Source: Phallusia mammillata
Lineage: Eukaryota; Chordata; Ascidiacea; Phlebobranchia; Ascidiidae
Assembly (NCBI GenBank): GCA_003260075.1
Contig: QLIY01000151.1
Span: forward strand, 72,001-136,000
Direction of reading: 5' to 3'
Length of the DNA: 64,000 bases
Shown: one piece after another, positions 1 to 11,984 of the stretch
Position numbering within the stretch: the stretch's first letter is position 1
Layout of the letters: every line of letters starts with the position of its first letter
Program-made: the position numbers and the translations under genes
Notes under the pieces: model-generated
The model's input: the letters and a program-made list of their open reading frames with translations, nothing else
Databases searched by the model: none
What the model was told of the DNA's origin: nothing

Positions 1-3000
1 TGTGGTGTGGTAGGCTTCAACTTGGGTTGTAAAGGGTTTGAGACTTCAGGTTTGCTTGACCTTGAAATTTGGTAGTTTGTCCTTGCAAAGGTCGGATCGC
101 GGTGAAATGTGCAACCTGGAAAATAATATTGCATTGCACGTAAGGCCACGTGAAAACATTATTTACTCTCGGAAAATGAACCTGAAAAACATGAGTTGAC
201 AGGTATTTTTTTCATTAAATGATTTGAAATTGTATCTTTTTACTACAGTAGTCTGGTTATCACTTTACTCATAAGTGGATATAGACTCTAGCGTACGTTC
301 TTATCTTTTTTAACCCTGTCTTTGCAGTATAGCAAAAACTTTGCTATTAAATTAGTCTTCATCCACCAAGCAGCGGACTGGGTGATTCCAGATTCAAGGT
401 TCAATTTTTCACAAGAGTATTGTAGATCATCAAATTGACAAATTCTAACAGTTTTAGTGTAATAAAAAAACCTTGTAACCAATTTCACTCACCTTGTTCG
501 GAATAAAGTTCGGGTAATCGAGTTGCTTCAAAGAGAAACGAGTTTTTCGGAGTCATCTCTTCCCGATTTTGATATTGAAGTGGAGATCCATTCGTAAAGT
601 CATACAGCGGCTCCTCATATCTACTTTCTTCTGTCGTGTAAGTTGGTGGCCGGCGCCGTGTGTTGGCCGTTGTCATCGGTCTGACAAAAATCCGTAAAGA
701 TTATGAGCAAGTCAGAGAAAAGTGTGTTATTGTGAAACTGAAAATACACACGCTATGCACACAACATCGCTATTAACGTACTTGGATATTGAACATCATC
801 CCCCCCCCCCAAAGATTATGAGCAAGTCAGAGAAAAGTGTGTTATTGTGAAACTGAAACTACACACGCTATGCACACAACATTGCTATTAACGTACTTGG
901 ATATTGAACATCGCTAAACTCATTTTGTCGAATTACCTGGTGTTCGTTGCATTGTAGTCGAAGTGCTGGTCCTCGCAGGCGTTTGGATTTTCATCAGCAC
1001 AAAAATGTTCATGGTCTTCGCCACTGCCACATCCCATGTACGTCTTCTCGAACACTGGCTTCAGTATAGATCGTCGTCCAGTCGATGTGAAACCCGATCT
1101 GGCTCGACTTTTCACTCCATGACGCCACCTAGTAGCAAAATCGCCGCTGAGACAGGAGTTGCTCTGCAGAAAATCTGAGCATTCTTCGCCACGAACCAAA
1201 GCGGTGTTGGGCGGGGCTGTCGATTTTCCAGTGCCTGGAGTCTCAAACCGCTGTACATTGGGCGTATGTCCGGCCGGCAAGGCAGGCTCAATGCATTGTG
1301 CTGGTATAAACTTGCGCTGCTGTGTGCTGTGGCACCAAGCCGAACTAGGCAAAGGCTCACGGCTAAATACGTTGTCGGCTACCATGTCTGACTGCCAACG
1401 TTGTACGTTTTGTTTTGTAATAGGCGGCGGTGGTATAGGTTGTGTTACTTGGGGTGTCGGTTGATGAGCTCTGCTTTCGTCAGAATCGTTATGTATTAGC
1501 TGATACTTCTTAGGTGCTCTTCCATTCCGCGTAGGGTTCCTGAATCTAAACACCCCCGCTTGTCCTTTAGCATTGGCACCAGCTTGAGGAGACTCCGCGA
1601 TAATCTCTTGGTCTTCGGATATCGCACACAACTCAATACGAAAGACTGGGTTGTCGAGGTTCGAATGAAGCGCTGGAACGACACGAGCCGATTTTGGTTT
1701 TATGAAGCTCGTCGTGTTGGTGTTGTGACTTTCAGTGCGCTCAATAGAACAAGTTTGAGTTTGGTTTTCTTCCAGTATAGGCGAAGCATGCCGGCTAGTT
1801 TGTGTTCTGCAATCCCTGGTTTCAACAGAAATTGCGGTGGGAGGAGTCAACTTTCTCTCTGCCTCTTTCGGGCAATTTTCTGGTTCATTTTCTTGAGGGT
1901 TGTTATTACTATAGATGTTTTGATTATCTTCCTTAGAAGCTTCACGAACAGTAGCTACTTGAATTTGTGCAGTGCTATGCGATCTATCATCTTTCACCAA
2001 AGGGATTACTGCAGGTGATTCACTCTGTACGACAATCACCGGACTTTTATTGCAAATGGAACTTTCATGTTTTAACTTCATTCGCTCAGGTAAACCACCA
2101 GGCACAGGAGAGTCATCTAGTGGTGACGGTAAATTGGTGCTAAGGCGAGCGTCGTCCATTTCGCAGCTCGAAAATCCACTTGTAGAATTACGTGTCCTAA
2201 TGTGATTGGACTCAACAGGAGTAGCAAGGGGCGTAGCTTGGCGAAATTCGTTTTGGGGCCTGTGCTCGTTTGCGCGGCTCATGGTTAACGGTGTCATTGG
2301 GCCAGGACGAGCTAAACCATGGCATGGGTTAGCGTTACATTGAAACTGCGCTTTGATGTTTACATTATGGAATGAAGACTGTGAGGGTGCTGCACAGTTA
2401 TTCCTTTGGGCCAAGCATTCGTGCATATGTGAGCACTGTGGATACATATGCCCTGTGCTTCTGTGTACAGGAGAGGCAGGTATGTCAGTTCTACGAGGTT
2501 TAGCTCGTCTTGATTCGATCCTTCTCGTAACAGATCGCACGTCTGCGCGGCGATCGCGGTGCTTCAAGCGGGTCGGTTCTTGCGCAACACCTGATGTCGA
2601 CGAGAACTCGTCTGAGCTCTGAGTAAGAAATACACCATTGCGTTTCTGATGACGATCCGGTGCCTGGTACTGGACCGAATCAGAAGTTTCAGACTCGGAG
2701 CTGGAAGGCGGTCTGACAAGCCGTGGTTTTGTCTTGGGCTTGGGCTTTGCGCAAGGACAGCAACTAGATTTATCTGTACAAAGTAAGTATGGTTTCAAAG
2801 CATCGTACAAAGCTTATTCTCAATGATAACTGTTAAACTTTTTGTTGTTACTATTATTGACAAAAAGTAGTGACGCTAAAAAATGGCGGCGCGGAATTTT
2901 AATAAACGAAATAAAAATTACAAGCTAAGCAAACCTGGAGAATGATTTTGCTTCGTTTTCGTCCTACTGACTTTACGTACAGCTTTTTTGCTTTGAATAT

Positions 3001-5308
3001 GTTGTCTTGGTGTAGCGCACTGCTCATAGTGATCAGAAACTGCATCGTCGTTTTCAGCATATGCAGTGCGGCGTTGTCGAACAGGTGGATAACTCTGTGT
3101 AATCGGTCTTGGACGGTCAATATTTTCTGTCTGCACCGGTTTGCTGTTCGGTGTCCACCAGCTGGGCCACATTTCTCTTTCCACTGTGACGTCATTACGA
3201 GGTGTGACGTAACGCTTTTCGATCTGAGTGCCAGCTTCCCGGAGACGGACTGTGCGTGGCGTCTGAGACCTCGAGGGCTGGATAACAGCTAAACTGCGCT
3301 CATGTTCAACGACGCCCATTGGTGGCCGGGCAGTAGCACTACTTGTGCCCGTTTGGTGGTGGTCGTTAATGATCTTTAATAGACTGAAGTATTCGCCACA
3401 AGTTCGCGCAATGCTGTCTGTGAGCGTCACGTCATCTGTACCCTGCATATTACGATGAAGACTCGATGTTACTCGGGGAGCAGGCTTCGAAGCGGTAACG
3501 ACTGCGTCTGTTGAAGTCATGTCCGGTTTCGGTTCTTTGTCTAATAAGAAAACAATGTGTTAAATTTGACACAGTAAAACCCAAGTAGACCGCCTATTTA
3601 TGTTCCTAATAGAGACTCAAAGACCACGATAATAACACAAATATATTATTACAAATGTAATGAATTTTACGGCAAAGAACATAGCTTAATGAATAATTAT
3701 AGCTGCCAACTTGTTATCGTAGTGTTCCTGTACGTGAGCACTGCATAGTTTAATATTGTCGTACATATTGATAATCGATTTATACGGCATTTTGCCAGAC
3801 ACCTGCACTTTTTGATGCGTCAACAGTAAACCACATTTTAATTCAAGGGCATCAATAGGCCTGTGTAACCCCTTAACAACGCACATATTTCAGTTTTATC
3901 GCACATAATGAAGTCGAATTAGTAAAGAGCAGGGACATCTGCCTCTTGTTTTACACCAGAAAACAGCTTGCGGGATTTGGCTAGACTGCAAGTCGGACTT
4001 GAAGGACGTTCAAGGGCAAGTTGAGGGCCACGGTCGCCCGCTGTCATTTGCCAAATTCTATCTCTAGTTTGGTGAACCCTATTGGTGGAGTATGCCACGT
4101 GACAAAGTGACACGTGTAGCCGTTTAGAATCAGTGATTACGAACAAAGCTTGATTGTTGCCTAATGAAAATCAAACTCTTCATTTATTTCTTTAAAAAAA
4201 ACTCTCCCTGAGTAGTTTTGCATTTAAAAACTCAAATAAATAAATAACGAGAAAACGTTTAATAGCAAAATCATAAAATTGAACAAAAGGTCACCTTTCA
4301 AAATAATGTCTTTATCTTTCTCTGTGTTGTCATTTTCTTCCCCCCCCCCAAAATAACAATTGTTGGAGCGACATATTTTTCATACACCGCCTCACCTTTT
4401 CCCGCCGTTTTTCCATTCTGTAAGTCACCCCGCTTTATCGATTGCTTGCCGACAGTTTCTTTAGATTCTGTGGTTGGTTTTAATGGAAACTTGGGTCCCC
4501 TTGAAAGAAATTATATTGTTAGAGTAATCAAACAGCACATAGCGTTTTTTTACCGTAACTTGTAACTATAAACCAGTGTTTTCAACGCTTCCTAACATTA
4601 AAATCCCTTTGTTTTTCGGGCGTTTAATTTCGTTTAGTAACAACTAAATTTCTGTAAAAGCACTCAAACTGGTTTGTTCAATTAAATCCTAATTTAAAAA
4701 CACTGCCGTATAGCATAAAATAGCAACTATCAACTTTGAAACAAGAAGTCATTTAGCTAACCGATTGAAATACGTTCAGCGATAGTTATATAAAGACCAC
4801 AGGCCCACCTTAGTGCACTGTCTTTTAAGCCTTCTCCTGGTTGTTGAATAGAAACCCGCAGTTTCCGATTCTTTCCAACACGCCTCAGTAGCACTTCATC
4901 ACTGACCACTGGAGGCACCAGACGATCGATGTTTTGCGCAATTTTTGACGTGACACTGCGCACCTGAATCCGGTCAAGATCCATTCGATATTTCCTCATC
5001 TCGTTTTCCAAGTTTCGTAAAGCTTTCTTCTCCTTCAAACGCAACGCAGTAAGAGCTGATTCCAAAAACTTTAGTTCCATAGCGTTACGTCTCACTGCCA
5101 CACTCGCTGCAACGCTATTGAGTAGCGATTTAGAGTCTTGGTCTTGTCCGGGCATGTTCCTGGACTGCAGTACATTGTTCGTGCTATCTTTGAATCTTTT
5201 CAAGTACGCCGGCTCCTTGGTGCGTCCAACGCAAGAATGCGGATTCACACTTGTTGAGTGTGGGATTGAACTTTTGGCATCGGTAGTTGAGTTATAAAAG
5301 AGAGCCAT
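1..5308 (-). CDS. unrecognised large disordered protein, six exons, 3' end beyond window
   Basis: I do not recognise this gene. Six exons join in phase: 5308-4809, 4499-4396, 3540-2935, 2773-937, 680-493 and 115-1, each with GT-AG borders. The last stays open to the window edge. Together they encode at least 1,116 residues. The start is the ATG at 5308 of the longest first exon. Exon 1 has a charged, probably helical or coiled-coil stretch around residues 75-115, rich in Lys, Glu and Leu. Exons 3 and 4 are Ser/Thr/Pro/Gln/Arg-rich and low in hydrophobic residues, so probably disordered. A short Cys cluster (CCPC) opens exon 4. No enzyme motif, signal peptide or TM segment is seen. An alternative last exon beginning near 192, with a stop soon after, is possible. 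The gene is divergent from the tetraspanin gene. Confidence 0.7.
696..912 (+). repeat. direct duplication around C filler 800-810
   Basis: 696-796 and 811-912 are the same segment with two or three substitutions, separated by 11 C. In intron of the left-edge gene. Confidence 0.9.
4340..4349 (+). repeat. C filler run without visible duplication
   Basis: Ten C in an intron of the left-edge gene; flanks are not copies of each other. Confidence 0.7.
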
Positions 5309-8300
5309 TGAAATTCGTTTGTTGCAAATTCGCCAAAGAGTCAGAAAACGTATTCTTGAAAAAGCTTATTGGACATCCAAGATGGTAGCAACTAGGCTAC
5401 TCCTCATTGCCTTTCTGCTACCACAGAAACTGTTGTAGCAAAAGTTATAAAACAGAACAAGGCAAAACTTTCATAACAAACTAAGTTAGCTGAGTCTGAA
5501 CGATTCAATCACAATCTGTCCACCCGAACAATATGCCAAGCAGTTTCTAACACTGAGTTTCTCTCAACATAAGCTTCTTTTGATAAATCGTGTGAAATAA
5601 AAGGCATCACGTTGCAATCGATTTTAATTTAATGATAACCTGGCGCCTCTCACACCATTAAATCGCGCATCGTTATCCACTTGACTCGGCCACTTTAGTT
5701 CGTATCAACATGAGCGCGTGCCTCTGATACTCGTGACATAATTTGAGCGACAGGTCAACCTACCTTTTCTATTCACAAATTGAACGGGCCAGTCAAACAC
5801 GCTACTCCTGAAAACCAACAGTTGATTGGCTTTGTGTACAAGAAAAAACTTTGTGGAAACCAGACAACGATGGGTTCTGAATATTAAGAAGTGCTGGACC
5901 AAGATATTGCGGATCTTGTAACAAACAAACACAAAGCATCGACCTTATAGAGCTTTTCGGGCAAATTTTTTATGGCAGCAACAGTTTATATAAACACAAG
6001 CCAAATCTTTGTTCAGCGTTTTACCAATGTTCCGACGTTTTTATTTTGAGCCCGAGACACAAATTCTCGTCCAACAACTTTGAATCCACGAATGAGTCAC
6101 ACCTAGCAATACCTCAATACGGCAGACTTTTAAGGTCAGTAGATAGATTTTAGAATTGTTTGTGCACATTGCTCAGTATAAAATAAAGATAAACCTTACC
6201 AACCCACACAACAACTCTTTACAACGGTAACAAATGAAGATGATCTCAATTTCAACAAACATGGTACAATTCAACAAGCAACCAAACCATTAATCGCAGT
6301 TATAACAGTTTGAATGTGGAATAGGAATGTAAAATCGTTTCCCAAACGAAGGTATTTAAAAGTGCCCACGCCCAAACAACGCCCAGTTTGAATGCACTAA
6401 ACGTTGTGCTCCATGACGTCGTAATGGCAACACGCGGTTATAACTGGCGTTTGTTGTTTGCAAAAAAGACTGGTTTGTCATGGAAGCCCTGAGGCATTAG
6501 ACATATTTCAGAAAGCTGTGCGCTCGTACAACGCAAAACCCCAACAAGTACTCGAGAATAGTAATCAAGCAGTTCGGATATCTCCTTTTCTCTCAGAACT
6601 ACCTTGTTAGTTGCAAGCTTGTGGTGACACATGTAAACTTTTAACAAGACTTTAGAAATCACCAGAAATTATTCTCAGTAAAAGTTCATGTAGAGAGCAA
6701 GTTCAAAATGTCAGTGAAAAGATAACTCAAATGCAAACCAGTAAGAATTTAGTAGAACAAAGGTTAAAAGTTCTACAGCGGTAAAGTACGGTAGTCATTA
6801 ACCAATTTGCGAAACAAGAACTGAGTTTTAAATGCCAACAACGCCAAACTCAACCACAATACTTTGTGCTGTTGGAATACAAAAAGTCTTTAATCTTCTG
6901 GCTTGGTTGATTACATTACAGACCATTGTAGAAGGTGTTGGCAAATTGTTTAAATGATAGAATGTAATTTTTCTACTCTTTGCCCGGTAGCTTTCTTTAT
7001 ATACGTGTACTCTGTTGCAGGGTTAATAATGAAAAGAAAAACCAAGACACGTATGTTTGGTCTCAAATTAAATTGACGGTTAACGGGCATTTTTAAACTA
7101 ATGACATACAACCAAGCAGGTAGAATGACAACGGTGACTCCAATTTGACAATTCAAGACGGAAATCGAACAAGTAAACCCGATGAAGAACGTTCTACCCC
7201 CCCCCCCAACCGAACTATTAACCGTAGTTACAATAGTTTGAATGTGGAATAGGAATGTAAAATCGTTTCGCAAACGAAGGTATTTAAATTTTAAAGTACC
7301 CACGCCCAAACAACGCCCAGTTTGAATGCACTAAACGTTGTGCTCTATGACGTTGTAATGGCAACACGCGGCTATAACTGGCGTTTGTTGTTTGCAAAGA
7401 CTGGTTTGTCATGGAAGCCCTGAGGCATTAGACATAGTTCAGAAAGCTGTGCGCTCGTACAACGCAAAACCCCAACAAGTACTCGAGAATAGTAATCAAG
7501 CAGTTCGGATAACTTCTACTCTCTTAGAACTGCCTTGTTAGTTGCAAGCTTGTCGTAACACATGCAAACTTTTAACAGGACTTTAGAATCTACCAGGAAT
7601 GTTTCTCAGTAAAAGTTCAGGTGTTAAGAGTAAGTTTCAAATGTCAGTGAAAAGATGTCTCAAATGCAAATCAGTAAGAATTTAGAACAAAGGTTAAGAG
7701 TTCAACGGCGGTAAAGTATGGTTGTCATTAAGCAATTTGCGAAACAAGAGCTGAGTTTTAAATGCCAACAACGTAAAATTTAACTACAATGCTTTATGCT
7801 GTTGGAATACGAAAAGTCTTTAAAGTAAAGTGACATCTTCTGGGTTGGTTGATTGTTGGCAAATTGATTAATTGATAGAATGTATTTTTTCTACTATTTG
7901 CCACCCCCCCCCCACCATGTGCAAGCAGCAAACTAACTGGGAAGGTACTAAGATCACTGGTGCTGATATTCAACATACTGCTATGGGTACGTTTTTATCT
8001 TGCATAAATGTTTACAAGTTAGCAAAATAGAGCAAGTTATGTTAATCCTCTTCTGTACGGAATTACTGTCTAGTTCAGTTATTGGTGAAAATATATTTAT
8101 GAGACCGTCAAATAAGCTTCCATAAAAGGATGTGTGTAATTTTGAGTACAATTTGTCATTGCAACAGATATTTTTGAGTTGATATACATATCAGCATCGA
8201 TATTTCGGTGTAAAATGTCTGACCTTAGCAAAAAAGTAAGTGTTTAATAATATGTCCCCCCCCCCATAATGAAAAGAAAAACCAAGACACATATGTTTAG

Positions 8301-8530
8301 TCCTAAATTAAATTAACGGTTAACGCGTATTCAAACGTGTTTAAACAAAAGACATACAACCAAGCAGGTAGAATGACAACAATGACTCTAATTTGACATT
8401 TCAAGACTCAAATCAAACAATCAACCAAATGAAGAACGTTCTGGGTCCAGTCAGGTACAACACAGAGCAACATAATTCAAAGCTGTAGATCAGTATTTAA
8501 ACTTGAGATAACTCGTTTCAGAGGAAGACC
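5309..8530. other. intergenic region between divergent genes, mostly duplicated sequence
   Basis: No coding exon is supported except false copies. About 6285-7196 and 7208-7903 are near-identical copies of one segment. 7914-8255 and 8266-8530 are further copies of pieces of the tetraspanin 5' flank, exon 1 and intron 1. Small ORFs here are antisense or noise. The true region should be about 1-1.5 kb shorter. Confidence 0.6.
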
Positions 8531-8900
8531 ATGTGCAAGCAGCAAACTAACTGGGAAGGTACTAAGATCACTGGTACTGATATTCAACATATTGCTATGG
8601 GTACGTTTTTATCTTGCATAATTTTTTACAAGTTAGCAATATACAGCAAGTTATGTTAGTTATCTTCTGTGTTAAATTACCGTCTAGTTCAGTTAACTGT
8701 GAATCTGTTGTATAATTTACATACCACCAATTAGGCGTTCGTTAAATGGCACAGGTAATTGTAGTATTTGTCAATATTCCAGGTACTTTTGACTTAATTT
8801 CTCAACTCATTCTACTCATAAACTCAACTCATTCACATTTCACTAACACAATTTAGGTGTAAAATGTCTGACTTTAGCAAACGACTTAGCTTTTAATCAT
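6285..8900 (+). repeat. three C filler runs in a shuffled duplicated block
   Basis: Runs at 7197-7207, 7904-7913 and 8256-8265. 7208-7903 copies 6285-6990; 8266-8455 copies 7025-7196; 7914-8255 corresponds to 8528-8900, with a copy of tetraspanin exon 1 at 7917-7986 carrying two amino-acid changes (T to A, I to T). The corresponding intron sequence diverges more strongly. Confidence 0.8.
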
Positions 8901-11824
8901 GTGTATCGTGTATTTGGGCAGTTTGCGGGTTGTGCAGTTTTAAGTGTGGCGGTTTGGCTCCTGTTTATCGACCACGCAAGCACCATGTACTACAACACAT
9001 TTCCACCAATGACCACAGGTAAGGCAATCTTCGAAAGCCAGAATCCACAGAAATTATTTAACTCACACCATCCACCAACTAAGACATTTACAAAAAATCT
9101 AAAATTCGTAAATCGGCAAGTATGCAGGATGAAGTGTATATTCCCCCCCCCCAAGGCAATCTTCGAAAGCCAGAATCCACAGAAATTATTTAACTCACAC
9201 TATCCACCAACTAAGACATTTACATTAAATCTATAATTCGCATATCGGCAAGTATGCAGGATGAAGTGTATATAGGTCAGAATTTACTGAACCTATCTTT
9301 TTAAGGTTACCACTACGTAACAAGGTAAAAATAGGCCACTTTAAAGACGACAAAAGTTTCTTTTACAGCTTTGTACTCACTGCTCGCTGTTGGAATAATC
9401 CTGCTTGTGATTTCCTTCATTGGAACTTGTGGAGCAAATACCAAAAGTGACATTCTTCTTGCCCTGGTGAGTAATGTCAGTGGAAATGTTCGAAGTTCTC
9501 TGAAGGCAAGCACAGGGAAAATGATAAATAGAAAAAGTTCATTTAAAGATTGTCAATTTGATTGCAAATTACATCTGTTCTTAACCAAGAGCAAAACACA
9601 CACCATATTTATAATTTGATTTTTGTGACATTAAACCCCCCCCCCTAAATAGAAAAAGTTCATTTAAAGATTGTCAATTTGATTGCAAATTACTTCTGTT
9701 CTTGACCAAGAGCAAAACACACACCATATTTATGATTTGATTTTTGTGACATTAACCAGTTTGTTTTTAACATTTCAGTCGCTCCTGGCTCACTTTTTTA
9801 TGGCTGTCGCCCAGATTATCGGCATCGTGGTTCTCATGCATCAAAAGAAAACGGTTGGTTATTTTGTGACTAGAAACTACCGGGATTCCTAAGCCATCTA
9901 CACAAAAACATGTAGTGGTTCTTAACTAGGCCCGAGTAAACCAGTGTGGTTCCCCCCCCCCGCATCGTGGTTCTCATGCATCAAAAGAAAACGGTTGGTT
10001 ATTTTGTGATTAGAAACTACCGGGATTCCTAAGCCATCTACACAAAAAACATGTAGTGGTTCTTAACTAGGCCCGAGTAAACCAGTGTGGTGTAACGTAC
10101 CTATTTCAGAAGTTTAACCAAAGCCAGCTTACTTATCAAACATTTAATTGGTTTGTTTTTTTAGCAAAAAAAATAATAGGGATTCGGAGTGCAGGCAAAG
10201 GTTGAGAACCACTGGTCTACTTTATTGTTACCATTTAAACATTGTTGCATTTTACGCAATAAAATAAAGGATGCGGACAATTGTTTAATACAAATGTATA
10301 GTCTCATGGCCTATGCTTACCTATTGTTTTGTGTTGTGTGGAAATAGATCGAAGATCAATCCCAGAAATGGTATACGGACATTTTTATTGGTTATCCAGT
10401 GTCAGAAAGCGACCAAAAGGCGGTTGACCACTTCCAAATGGCTGTAAGTAAAAAACATAATGTTCAAGTCATCCAAATCTGGGTAATTTTTAAAGCCAAA
10501 AATACAAGTCAAAATAGCAGTTTGGCCATCATTAGAGTGTCTTACACACAACTTTACTTTTAGTGTGAGTTTTTCTATACATATTTGAAATTGTGTACGC
10601 CATGTTAATTCAAAACAGCACAGTCGATAGGCTACGTGTATATTACGCATAAAGTAAAAACTATGGCCCCAAGGCACGAAGTAATGAGATAATCTCTGTC
10701 AAATATTGTCAAGTTGTAATGTTATTGGAAGCAATAATACTACATGGTAAAAATAAACAGAAGCATGATCTGCACTAAACCTAATATAAGCGTGTCCTGC
10801 AATAAAATCAAAGTGTTTAAACGCGTTACAATTATGTTGTTTTGTATTTCAGCTTCAGTGTTGCGGTCTCACAAAACCAAACGACTTTCGCCACCGATTT
10901 TCCAATATTACAACTTTACCAGCTTCGTGTTCCGGTGAAACAGTGCTGAAACAAATCCTTGTAACAAAACCCGTATATTCAGAGGTTGGTAAATGTTTTT
11001 TGTGCAAACGAATTCGTTTCGTGAATGAAGAAAGAATTTATTTTGGTTCATTTGATAAAAATAGGGTTGGTTGATTTTAATTGTCCGACTTTTAAAAAAA
11101 ATTAAAAAAGAGATTTTTAGGGTCATTTTCTTGTACTTTTTTTCGCTTCATTTACTTTAATTTATTGCTTTTTCTTCGGGGTTTTCAACATACGTATTAA
11201 TTGCGTGTTGCCAAACAACTTGAAAACAATAGAGTCAATTTAACCGACCTTCGGAATATTTAATGGAGTTAAAGGATAACAAAACTGTTCAATACGTTTT
11301 AGGGTTGTTTGATGAAAATCAAAAGTCAAGTCCATTGGTTCATTCAAGCCTGGCCTCTTTGGTTTTGTGCCTCTGTGCTGTTTATACTGGAATGTGGAGG
11401 CTTTGTTTCTGGACTTCTATACATGATATACCAATGTAGGTGAATGTAGTGAAGGATAGTACAATTGTATTAGAAAGATTTTTTTTTGCCGACTGATACG
11501 AAAAATATTTGGGATACGTTTGATACAAAGTGAATTTAAACTTTCTTCTCGTAATCATAAAATCGTATAGATTTCATTTGTTTTTGTAAACTCGCCTAAA
11601 CACATGTGTAGGGACGACTTTGATTTGTTTTGCCTTTTTAGTTGTTTTCTTTATTTTTTTCCATTTGTATCAAAAGTTTTTGTCCATTATGAATAAGAAC
11701 TGCTCGTAATTTGGTTGTGTTGTTGATAAACTCGTAAAAAAATTAATGTTTTGATTTTAGTCACGAGAAGGAAGTTTCACTATGATGACGATGAAGACGA
11801 TGAAAGTTCGGGGCTGATCGAGTA
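8531..11824 (+). CDS. tetraspanin (four-TM), possibly the N-terminal part of a tetraspanin-PDZ fusion
   Basis: Tetraspanins organise membrane microdomains and bind partner proteins through a large extracellular loop. Eight exons join in phase: 8531-8600, 8857-9018, 9369-9466, 9779-9853, 10348-10443, 10853-10984, 11303-11435, 11761-11821(+TAA to 11824), about 275 residues. TM1 lies near residues 38-58, TM2 78-100 followed by the conserved motif GTCGANTKSD, TM3 111-131, and TM4 about 225-252. The large loop (about 135-222) carries the diagnostic CCG at 170-172, PASC and a GC pair, plus an N-I-T glycosylation sequon. The cytosolic tail is acidic (YDDDEDDE) and ends LIE if the TAA is used. A good donor (GTAAGT) starts at 11822, one base before that stop is complete, and leads in phase into exon 11985 of the PDZ array. 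No AATAAA is seen between 11825 and 11984. Partial false copies of exons 1 and 4 exist. Confidence 0.88.
9021..9275 (+). repeat. direct duplication around C filler 9143-9152
   Basis: About 122 bp of tetraspanin intron 2 repeated with a handful of substitutions. Confidence 0.9.
9525..9756 (+). repeat. direct duplication around C filler 9636-9645
   Basis: About 110 bp of tetraspanin intron 3 repeated with three substitutions. Confidence 0.9.
9822..10091 (+). repeat. direct duplication around C filler 9952-9961, includes part of exon 4
   Basis: About 129 bp repeated. The second copy begins inside tetraspanin exon 4 (9962-9993) without an acceptor, so it is a false exon copy. Confidence 0.9.
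10054..10214. mobile_element. possible hAT-like inverted-repeat element
   Basis: TAGTGGTTCTTAAC at the left pairs with GTTGAGAACCACTG at the right. No target-site duplication was found. It lies in a tetraspanin intron and its left part is duplicated by the join at 9952. Confidence 0.35.
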
Positions 11825-11984
11825 AGTAGAAATTATTATACAGTGCATTTAGTGTTGTTTCGTAGTTCAGCGACGCACAAGTTGACATGAGTTGCACTTA
11901 CATAAAGGCAACGCAGCCATCTGATATGACGACATGGCGAAATAATGTATTTTTTGTGTTTGATAAAATTGTGTTCAATTTCAG

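Noticed and set aside
800-810. Poly-C tracts as G-quadruplex or i-motif regulatory elements
   Set aside because: Near-constant length, single orientation and flanking duplications fit an assembly filler far better.
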